64,000 nt of DNA from CALDTK01 sp965215215 (lineage in GTDB: Bacteria; Bacteroidota; Bacteroidia; Chitinophagales; Saprospiraceae), in NCBI GenBank assembly GCA_965215215.1, contig OZ244043.1:1178001-1242000 (forward strand). The letters are read 5' to 3'. How positions within the stretch are numbered: the stretch's first letter is position 1; every line of letters starts with the position of its first letter. The position numbers and the translations under genes are program-made. This document shows, piece by piece, positions 15,410 to 22,475 of this stretch. The notes under the pieces are model-generated. The model worked only from the letters and a program-made list of their open reading frames with translations. It ran no database searches and had not been told where the DNA came from.

Positions 15410-16473
15410 TGCAGCTTTTTGAGCACCTCCACGAGTCCGGCAGCGCCGTTGGCGAGCACGTCGAAGCAGGGCAGGCCTGTCTCGGCGGTAACGGCCGCGC
15501 AGGCGGGCTCGATCTCGTGGGCTTGCATGCCCTCGTGATTGAGCGTGATGGCGACTACCAGTCGCCCGGAAACCACCTGGATCGCGTTGATTTGCTCGGG
15601 CAGCGGGTGCAGCTTGTAGCCGGGAAACCCGTCGTACTCCAGGCGCGTGGGCGCGTGTTGCAACACGACCGCATCCGGCCGACCGGCCGCCAGCAGCTCG
15701 AAGCCGCCAGGGTAGGCGGGATTCATTAAGCTCCCCTGTCCTTCGAGCACGATCACGTCCGGGTGCTGCTCGTCGAAGGCGCTTACCACCGCGTGTTCGA
15801 TCTCACCGCTCACGAAGTCGTTGATGCACGAGTCCATGATCATGGAGTAGCGAGCGCCCTGCAGCCAGGCCGTCTGGCCAGTCCCGACGAGTTCCGCCTT
15901 CGCGCCGCTTTCGCGAAAACCGTGCACCACCAGCCAGGCCGTCGTCCGTTTGCCGATCGCGGAGTCGGTACCGAGGATGGCGACCTTGAGGCAGTCGACC
16001 CGTTCGATCGCTCCCGTAAAGAAGTGGAGTTCGTCGCGGTCGGGCGTCCGGCGAACGTCCCGAATACGCGCGCCGTGCCGCTCGGCGAGCGCCACGAGCC
16101 GTTCGTCTTTGTAGAGGAGATCGTGCAGACCGCTGTCGACGTTCAAACCCCGCTCGAGCGCGCGGGCGATCTCCTCGCGAGCGGCGGGCGGCAGTCGACC
16201 GCCGTCCGGCGCCAGGCCGACGACGAAGCTCTGCAACTTCCCCTCCGTTTTGGCGAAAGCCTCCTCGAGGCTGGCGTAGACCGGGATGCCCTTGGGCTTA
16301 CCGTCGAGCACCTGAGCGGCATCCTGTCCGGCGTAGCGGCTGTCGATGACGCCGAGCACCCGGTAGCGTTCGGTGAAGCGGACGAGCCCGTGGGCGGTCT
16401 TGCCTTCGGGCGTGTTGAAGGCACCTTCGCAGTAAACGACGGCGTTGCCGTCGATGGGGGTAGGACTGGACAT
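15406..16473 (-). CDS. dgcN: DUF1611 family protein, DgcN-like D-amino-acid N-acetyltransferase
   Basis: A 355-residue DUF1611 protein with an N-terminal Rossmann-like part (VIDSRYAGQDAAQVLDG, GIPVYASLEEAFA) and a C-terminal P-loop-like domain whose nucleotide or CoA loop is GTDSAIGKRTT at 168-178. VVLQHAPTRLEYDGFP near the end is family-typical. DgcN of Pseudoalteromonas is described as a D-glutamate N-acetyltransferase. Its stop overlaps the dgcA start by four bases, so the two are translated together. A PLP-enzyme gene lies 30 bases upstream on the same strand, making a three-gene operon. Two copies of the dispersed 14-mer lie inside (15907, 16247). Confidence 0.8.
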   Translation of the reverse strand: MSSPTPIDGNAVVYCEGAFNTPEGKTAHGLVRFTERYRVLGVIDSRYAGQDAAQVLDGKPKGIPVYASLEEAFAKTEGKLQSFVVGLAPDGGRLPPAAREEIARALERGLNVDSGLHDLLYKDERLVALAERHGARIRDVRRTPDRDELHFFTGAIERVDCLKVAILGTDSAIGKRTTAWLVVHGFRESGAKAELVGTGQTAWLQGARYSMIMDSCINDFVSGEIEHAVVSAFDEQHPDVIVLEGQGSLMNPAYPGGFELLAAGRPDAVVLQHAPTRLEYDGFPGYKLHPLPEQINAIQVVSGRLVVAITLNHEGMQAHEIEPACAAVTAETGLPCFDVLANGAAGLVEVLKKLQ

Positions 16474-16503
16474 GGTGGCGAAGTAAGCGAGTCGCGAGCG
16501 TGA

Positions 16504-17565
16504 CTAGGAGCGCGCCGTGAGTACGGCCACGTAATTGCCCTCCGGAAGCGGCCGCAGGCGGTGCTCGCGCAGGATGCCGTACAGGCCGGCCGTGCTCGCC
16601 GGCAAAACGCGGTAGCCCTCGGCGCGGCCCACGAGGGAGGCGGTGGTGCGCAGGTCTTTATCGCTCACGTTGACGGCGAGTCCCCGCGTGGCGTACAGTC
16701 CGGCGAGCGCCTCATCCCCGTCGAAGGCGTGCCAGTTGATGAGCGGCTCGTTGACGGTCGTCTCCCGGATGAGCTTGGGGTCGAGATCCAGGCACTCGGC
16801 CAACCCACCGAGGAAACTCTGAATAATCGGATTTTTCCGCGTGGAGGAACCGGCGAGGAGGCGAGGTAGCCCGGCGGAGTGCCCCCGTGCAAAAGCGTCG
16901 GCGAATCCCCGGTAGATACCGGCCAGCAGGGTACCGTTCGAGACGGGCACGGCGCACAGGTCGAGCGTGCCCTCGACCCCGGCCGAGATCTCGGCGGCGA
17001 TGGGTGCGTAGGCGGCGAGTTGCAGCGCCGTGTTCGGGCCGCCGGGGTTAGCATCGGCCCAGGCGTTACCGGCGGCGAGCGCGCTGCTCTGCGCGACGAC
17101 CTCCTCGTAGGACCCCGGCAGGCGCTCGACGCGTGCCCCGAGTGCCTCCATCTCCCCGCTCCGTTCGGTGTGGTAGCCTTCGGGAATGTAGACCCGGCAG
17201 CAGAGACCCGCCAACTGGGCGGCGAGCGAGACGGCAACCCCGTAGTTACCGCAGGTGGCGAGGGCGATCGTGTCTCGCCCGGCCGCGAGGGCGGCGCGGA
17301 CCTGCGCGAAGGCGATCCGGTCTTTTTGGGTGCCGGTCGGATTGTCGCCCTCGTACTTGAGGTAGAGGCGACCGATGCCCGTGGCGCGCTCGAGGCCGCG
17401 GGCGCGGAGTAGACCGGTGTCCCCGACCTCGAGTCGCGTTAGCTCATCGAAGCTCGCGAGGCGCTCGGCGAGGGAGCGATCGGCGTCGCGAACGCCCGAA
17501 CTGAGCGACCGGGCCCGGGGCCCGACGGCGTTGGAAGCGTGGCGGACTTGATCGCGTAGGGTCAT
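16504..17565 (-). CDS. Threonine synthase-like fold-type II PLP enzyme
   Basis: A 353-residue protein of the threonine synthase/cysteate synthase group. The Schiff-base lysine is K81 in NPTGTQKDR (usual form NPTGSFKDR), followed by ATCGNYGVAVSLAAQLAG, the PLP-contacting S/T-C-G-N-x-G loop. PVSNGTLLAGIYRGF supplies the phosphate-binding region. It is the first gene of the operon with dgcN and dgcA. Its substrate is unlikely to be phosphohomoserine given this context; a D- or hydroxy-amino-acid lyase or a beta-replacement role is inference. The protein has no export signal. Confidence 0.82.
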   Translation of the reverse strand: MTLRDQVRHASNAVGPRARSLSSGVRDADRSLAERLASFDELTRLEVGDTGLLRARGLERATGIGRLYLKYEGDNPTGTQKDRIAFAQVRAALAAGRDTIALATCGNYGVAVSLAAQLAGLCCRVYIPEGYHTERSGEMEALGARVERLPGSYEEVVAQSSALAAGNAWADANPGGPNTALQLAAYAPIAAEISAGVEGTLDLCAVPVSNGTLLAGIYRGFADAFARGHSAGLPRLLAGSSTRKNPIIQSFLGGLAECLDLDPKLIRETTVNEPLINWHAFDGDEALAGLYATRGLAVNVSDKDLRTTASLVGRAEGYRVLPASTAGLYGILREHRLRPLPEGNYVAVLTARS

Positions 17566-17617
17566 AGAAGTGCAGATCCAACCGCGGTAGAGTACGCTTT
17601 GTTAAAGCGATTTGCCG

Positions 17618-19954
17618 CTACTCGATTCGGCTGGGTTGTAGCAGGCCGAGTTGATCGGCTCGGTATCCGAGTAGTGCGCTGAGCTGACCCATAGCCGCTC
17701 GGTTTTCGGGCTGCGCGATGCTGGCGCGGATGTCGGCCTTCTCCCCCTCGGTGAGGTGGAAGGTCATGCTGGCCGCTTCCCGATCGGCGGCCGGGCGGTA
17801 GCTGAAGCGCACGAAGTCGAAGTACTCGGGGCCGAGCAGCTCGGAGAGCAGGCCGATGGATTCGTCGGCCTGAAAATCCTGGAGGCTCATGAGTTGTCCG
17901 GCTACGCCGAGCGGGTTAAATAAGCTCGAGATCCAGCCCTGGGGTCCGGCCTCGGTAGCGGCCTCGAATTTGTCGAGTGTGGAGATTTGTACGAGCGCTA
18001 CGCCGGAGGTGTTGTCGAGGATCCAATCGCGGTACACTTGGATGAAGCGGCTCGCCTGGAGCACGCCGAAGTTGTCGCGAAAGCCCGCGTCCATTACCTC
18101 GACCGGCGGGTTGGAGGGCAGATAAACGTTGGGCAGCACGTAGGGGTAGGTGGCGTTCATGCGCAGCGCCGTGGTGAAGGAGAGTCGCTCGGGATTTGCG
18201 TCGCGAAAGAAGGCGCCGAAGTCGATGGCGTCGACTTCGAACGTTTCGGGCCGGTCGACGCCGATGGGGGGGAGCATGAGGTGCGACACGCCGAGCGGAC
18301 TGATGATGAGTCGGCGTGCGTCGTTGACCACGGAGGGCGTGAGGAGCACCATCGGAATTTCGGCGGCCCGTTCGGGGGCTTCGTAGGCGCCGAGCGGTTT
18401 GCCGAGGGCGTGGTCGAGGTTTTCGTTGAGCTGCCGCTCGAAGGCGTAGGCGCGGTCGAGCTGGAAGTGCTCGCCCTCGTGCTCGAAGGTACCGGCGGAG
18501 AAGAAGAGGTCTTTCGTGACGATCGCGAAGCCGACGCTATTGAGCAGGTCCTTCCCGCTCGCCTCGAGGTAGGTCGGATCGGTAGCGGTGACCCGGGGGT
18601 CGTTTTGCGAAAGCAGGTTGAGCTCGCGGAAGTAGGCGGCCCCGATCATGCCGCCGCTGGCGCCGCTGATGAGGCTGGTGTGACGGGTGAGGGAGCCGTC
18701 GGTGGCGAGTTGGGCTTGTTGGAGGACGTGGGTGGTCCAGTAGGTGGCCTTGAGGCCGCCGCCGCTCACGCAGAGCAGCACCATGCGCGGTCGCCGCTCC
18801 CCGGTGCGGGCGCGCCAGCGTTCGAGGACTCGCAGCATCGAGTCGCGGTCGGTAGCGACGCGCTCGGGTCGGGCCAGCTCGCCGAGGCGGTCGTAGTTGT
18901 AGGTAGGCAGCTCGCCGGAGTAGGACAGTCCGTAGGCGCGGTTGCGGAAGGCGAACCAATTGCGGCTCGTGAGCACGTTGATGCTGAGCAGCAGGAGCAG
19001 GAAGATGCTCGCGCGCCAGGCGTGAAACCAGTAGGTGATCGCGCCGCCGGCCGCCGCCACGACGGAGAAGATGATGAATACGGACGTACCGGCCGGAATC
19101 CGTAACCAGGCGTAGTCGATGCCCTGGCCCACGAGCACGAGGGTGACCAACAGCAGCAGTTGGAAGCCGAGGGCGTTGAGGTGATTTTGCCGAAAGATGC
19201 GCTGCAATTGAGCCGGACGGTAGTGGGCGATGGATCGGGTACGGCGCGGGCGGAGGTTGACGCCGAGGTAGATATCGACGCGCCAGACCCCCTCGCCGCT
19301 GATGATGCGCTCGAGGTTGGCGCCGCGGTGACCCGGGGTAAGCGGTACGCCGATCCTGCGTCCGCGCAGTAGGCCCTTGAGGTTCGGGAAGGAGGCAATG
19401 TCCTTGTTGGTCAGTCGGAAGTAGACGATGTAGCTGGCGATAACCACGGCTACGCCGGCGAGCAAGTACCCGAGGGTGAGGAAGAGCTGGCCCTCGCCGT
19501 AGGCGAGCTCCGACTTGAGGAAGCTCCGCAACTGCCAGGCGTAGAAGCCGATGAAGGCCAGCGGGATGGCGGCGTTGTTGATGCAGTACCTGCCGAAAGG
19601 GCGTTGGAGGGTGGCGAGGAACGGGAAGTAGCGGGCGTTGAGGAGGTAGGTGGTCAGGTTCCACGTCATAACGAGCCCGCCGAGGCCGGTGCCGAGCAGA
19701 AAGAAGCTCGAGGCCCCCACGTGTCCGTTGTACTCCGGTTCGAGGAAAAGGTACTTCACGCCGAAGCTCGCCGCGAGCCGGTCGCCGATGAACAGGGCGA
19801 GTATCCCCCAGAGGGCGAGCAAGAAGAGGTTGGAGCGCAACTGGAGGGCGAGCAGCTGCACGGGAAAGCTATACCAGACGCTATTCACCAAGCGTCGCAG
19901 CTCGGCGCGCGGGGAAAATTTGGCCGGCGTGCGCATCAGGCCGATAACCTGCAA
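17618..19954 (-). CDS. Membrane-anchored patatin-like phospholipase
   Basis: A 778-residue protein with two parts. The N-terminal about 350 residues contain around six hydrophobic segments (near 30-60, 80-100, 130-150, 165-185, 285-305 and 310-330). The C-terminal half is a patatin domain: the oxyanion loop VSGGGLKA near 394-401, the nucleophile elbow GASGG near 431-435, and the catalytic Asp in DAGFRDNFG near 621. In patatins the last motif is normally DGG or DGA; DAG is a mild variant. It should act as a lipid acyl hydrolase at the inner membrane. The following gene is 53 bases away with its own strand direction unchanged. A near-match of the dispersed motif is at 18602. Confidence 0.85.
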   Translation of the reverse strand: MQVIGLMRTPAKFSPRAELRRLVNSVWYSFPVQLLALQLRSNLFLLALWGILALFIGDRLAASFGVKYLFLEPEYNGHVGASSFFLLGTGLGGLVMTWNLTTYLLNARYFPFLATLQRPFGRYCINNAAIPLAFIGFYAWQLRSFLKSELAYGEGQLFLTLGYLLAGVAVVIASYIVYFRLTNKDIASFPNLKGLLRGRRIGVPLTPGHRGANLERIISGEGVWRVDIYLGVNLRPRRTRSIAHYRPAQLQRIFRQNHLNALGFQLLLLVTLVLVGQGIDYAWLRIPAGTSVFIIFSVVAAAGGAITYWFHAWRASIFLLLLLSINVLTSRNWFAFRNRAYGLSYSGELPTYNYDRLGELARPERVATDRDSMLRVLERWRARTGERRPRMVLLCVSGGGLKATYWTTHVLQQAQLATDGSLTRHTSLISGASGGMIGAAYFRELNLLSQNDPRVTATDPTYLEASGKDLLNSVGFAIVTKDLFFSAGTFEHEGEHFQLDRAYAFERQLNENLDHALGKPLGAYEAPERAAEIPMVLLTPSVVNDARRLIISPLGVSHLMLPPIGVDRPETFEVDAIDFGAFFRDANPERLSFTTALRMNATYPYVLPNVYLPSNPPVEVMDAGFRDNFGVLQASRFIQVYRDWILDNTSGVALVQISTLDKFEAATEAGPQGWISSLFNPLGVAGQLMSLQDFQADESIGLLSELLGPEYFDFVRFSYRPAADREAASMTFHLTEGEKADIRASIAQPENRAAMGQLSALLGYRADQLGLLQPSRIE

Positions 19955-20149
19955 AGTTCGTGCGGAAGTGCACCGGGGGTGACCAAGCGGCCGGCAAACC
20001 GAATCTTCGACCGTTGGACGGCAAGTTTTGTCGGTTCGCTGAACCTTTCCCGCATCCGCCCCGCCCCCCCTGGTGCGCAGAACGGTTAAGCCCTACCTTT
20101 GTGATTCAATCGCACTGAACTTCAACCACTTCTTCCCTAAGAGTCACCT
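19955..20149. other. Divergent intergenic region between patatin and ugd genes
   Basis: It holds the ugd promoter (see 20094-20101) and presumably a minus-strand promoter for the patatin gene. A run of C (CCGCCCCCCC) precedes the ugd promoter. No small gene is visible. Confidence 0.5.
20094..20101 (+). promoter_or_regulatory. TAnnTTTG -7 box upstream of ugd
   Basis: TACCTTTG matches the consensus exactly and sits 48 bases before the ugd ATG, leaving a leader of about 40 bases. This contrasts with the near-leaderless arrangement of several neighbours. Confidence 0.6.
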
Positions 20150-21484
20150 ATGAATATTGCTGTAGTCGGCACCGGTTACGTTGGCCTCGTGTCTGGCGTT
20201 TGTTTCGCGGAAACCGGTAATCAAGTTGTTTGCGTCGACATCGACGCGAAAAAGATCGAACGCCTCCGCGGCGGGGAGGTCGTGATCTACGAACCGGGCC
20301 TCGAGCCGCTCTTCGAGCGCAACATGCGCCAGGGTCGGTTGAGCTTCACCACCGACCTCGCCGAGGGCGTCAAGGACGCGGAGATCATCTTCCTCGCCCT
20401 CCCTACCCCTCCGGGGGAGGACGGTTCGGCCGACCTCAAGTACATCCTCGGGGTGGCCGCGGATCTGTCCAAGATCATTACCGACTACAAGGTGATCGTC
20501 GATAAGAGTACCGTACCCGTAGGCACCTCGGAGAAGGTGCACGCCATTCTCGCCGATAACCTCAGCACCGACCTTTTCGACGTGGTTTCGAATCCCGAAT
20601 TCTTGCGCGAAGGGGTGGCCGTAGACGATTTCCTCAAGCCCGACCGCGTGGTGATCGGCACCAAGAGCGAGCGCGCCGCCAAGGTGATGCAGCGCCTCTA
20701 CGACCCGTTCGTGCGCCAGGGCAACCCGGTGATCGTCATGGACGAGCGTTCGGCGGAGATGACGAAGTACGCCGCCAACTCCTACCTCGCTACCCGGATC
20801 ACGTTCATGAACGAGATCGCGAACCTGTGCGATCTCGCCGGCGCGGACGTGGATTCCGTACGCCGCGGCATGGGGACCGACTCGCGCATCGGCAAGCGCT
20901 TCCTCTTCCCGGGTATCGGCTACGGGGGCAGCTGTTTCCCGAAAGACGTGAGCGCGCTCGGCAAGACGGCCGCGCAGCACGGCTACGAGTTCAAGATCCT
21001 CGACAGCGTGATGGAGGTCAACGAGACCCAGAAGCGCAGGCTGGCCAAAACGATCAAGTCCCACTTCGGCGAAGACCTCCAGGGCAAGAAGATCGCACTG
21101 TGGGGCCTGGCCTTCAAGCCCGACACCGACGACATCCGCGAGGCACCGGCGCTCTACATCATCCAGGAGCTGCTCGACGCGGGCGCCCAGGTCACGGCCT
21201 TCGACCCGGAGGCCATGGAGAACGTGAGCAAGCTGTTCGGCGACAAGGTCAAGATGGTCAGCGACCAGTACGAGGCCCTCGACGGCGCCGATGCGCTGGC
21301 GATCTGCACGGAGTGGAAGGTGTTCCGCACCCCGAGCTTCGCGGCGGTGAAGAAGATGCTCAAGGCACCGGTAATCTTCGATGGTCGCAACCTGTACAAT
21401 TTGGATACGCTGCGTGAGGCCGGCTTCACGTACTACTCGATCGGCCGGGAGACGGTGAAGGCGGGAGCCGAGGTGGCGGCGTAA
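20150..21484 (+). CDS. ugd: UDP-glucose 6-dehydrogenase
   Basis: A 444-residue NAD-dependent dehydrogenase that oxidises UDP-glucose to UDP-glucuronate, a precursor for exopolysaccharide, LPS or capsule. The Rossmann motif GTGYVG is at 7-12 and VDID at 29-32. The substrate lysine is in MTKYAANSYLA (K206), and the catalytic cysteine is C262 in GYGGSCFPKD. GLAFKPDTDDIREAP is the C-terminal UDP-binding segment. Length and motif order match the family fully. The gene is monocistronic by position: its own promoter lies upstream and a strong hairpin terminator follows 34 bases after the stop. Uronic acid or capsule genes are not adjacent in this window. Confidence 0.95.
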   Translation: MNIAVVGTGYVGLVSGVCFAETGNQVVCVDIDAKKIERLRGGEVVIYEPGLEPLFERNMRQGRLSFTTDLAEGVKDAEIIFLALPTPPGEDGSADLKYILGVAADLSKIITDYKVIVDKSTVPVGTSEKVHAILADNLSTDLFDVVSNPEFLREGVAVDDFLKPDRVVIGTKSERAAKVMQRLYDPFVRQGNPVIVMDERSAEMTKYAANSYLATRITFMNEIANLCDLAGADVDSVRRGMGTDSRIGKRFLFPGIGYGGSCFPKDVSALGKTAAQHGYEFKILDSVMEVNETQKRRLAKTIKSHFGEDLQGKKIALWGLAFKPDTDDIREAPALYIIQELLDAGAQVTAFDPEAMENVSKLFGDKVKMVSDQYEALDGADALAICTEWKVFRTPSFAAVKKMLKAPVIFDGRNLYNLDTLREAGFTYYSIGRETVKAGAEVAA

Positions 21485-21517
21485 GCACCGCTTCGCTTCG
21501 AGTTTTGATACAACGCG

Positions 21518-21550
21518 AGAGCCCCCGACGAATCGTTCGTCGGGGGCTCT
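21518..21550. terminator. Perfect 15-bp hairpin between convergent ugd and beta-lactamase genes
   Basis: The arms AGAGCCCCCGACGAA (21518-21532) and its exact complement (21536-21550) flank a 3-base loop. It lies between two convergent genes, 33 bases after ugd and 39 before the beta-lactamase stop, so it can serve both directions. No long T run follows. Confidence 0.75.
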
Positions 21551-21588
21551 TCACGTTGCTCACGCCAATGCGTCGCCCGTATCAGCCG

Positions 21589-22446
21589 CTATCGCCTCCG
21601 TTTTCCGAGGCGAGAGAAGTACCCGAGTGCCGCTCGTGAAACTTCCAATCGCGCTTCCGCAAAACCGGCCCCCTCGGAGCGGTCTAGCGGTTCTACGTTC
21701 GTAGCGATGTAGTAGGTGTTCGACGTATCCTCGAGGTAGCCGACGAACCAGCCTAAATCGAATCCGTCGCCCGTTGCCCAACCCGTTTTGCCCCGGAGCA
21801 CGAAATCGCGCGTAGAATCCACCACCATGATTCGTCGCAAGGTGGAAGCGGTGGAGACCTCGATCGGCAACTCACCTTCACGCAATCGGCGCAGAAAATC
21901 GATTTGCTCGAACTGGGAGATCTCCGAACCGCCGGTCAACCAAAAATCGTCGATCGTCGAAGTATCGAACACCATTCCCGGATAGCCGATTCTTTTCAGT
22001 CCAGACTCCATCCGCTCCGCACCGGTGCGCCGCGCCAACTCCCGGTAGCAAGGCACGCAGGAGAGCCGAAAGGCGTCAGCTAGCTTGAGGTCCTGCTCCC
22101 AGGCATCCATAAACCTCGGCGTACCGTCCCAGCGAAATACAGTCGTATCGGCATCCAGCGTTCCGACCTCCAGGCCCACGATCGAATTGGCGATTTTGAA
22201 CGTTGAGGCCGGAATAAATTTGGTTTCCGCCCGCTCGAAATCATTCGAGTAAAAAGTATCCGCCGTCGCGTCGTAGATCAAGATCGAGCCTACCAAATCG
22301 GCAACGGACAGCAGGCCGTCGAACGCGCTGATCGTAATCCGCTCGGACGTTAGTTGCGGGGAGGCAACGAACCCGGCCCCGTTAGCCGGGTTTTGCCGAC
22401 AGGCTACCGTAAGGAGAAGGAAGGCGGCTAACGTTGTCTCGCGCAT
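21589..22446 (-). CDS. Class D (OXA-type) beta-lactamase
   Basis: A 285-residue serine beta-lactamase with a signal peptide and a possible lipidated cysteine (C16). The class D motifs are S81-T-F-K84 in PASTFK, S129-x-V131 (SCVP), and K220-T-G in GKTG followed by WA. The usual Y-G-N motif region reads IGYPG, a departure from the consensus; the W that assists carbamate stabilisation is present in the DDFWL segment. The enzyme would hydrolyse beta-lactams in the periplasm. There is no integron, IS or composition shift next to it, so it looks like a native chromosomal gene. A 13-base variant of the dispersed motif is at 21653. Confidence 0.88.
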   Translation of the reverse strand: MRETTLAAFLLLTVACRQNPANGAGFVASPQLTSERITISAFDGLLSVADLVGSILIYDATADTFYSNDFERAETKFIPASTFKIANSIVGLEVGTLDADTTVFRWDGTPRFMDAWEQDLKLADAFRLSCVPCYRELARRTGAERMESGLKRIGYPGMVFDTSTIDDFWLTGGSEISQFEQIDFLRRLREGELPIEVSTASTLRRIMVVDSTRDFVLRGKTGWATGDGFDLGWFVGYLEDTSNTYYIATNVEPLDRSEGAGFAEARLEVSRAALGYFSRLGKRRR

Positions 22447-22475
22447 GGGTGGCTAGCGGGTGTAAGTAATATACA

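Noticed and set aside
18537..19664. Long alternative frame of 375 codons within the patatin gene
   Set aside because: Composition is Arg/Pro/His-rich shadow; the patatin frame holds all recognisable motifs.
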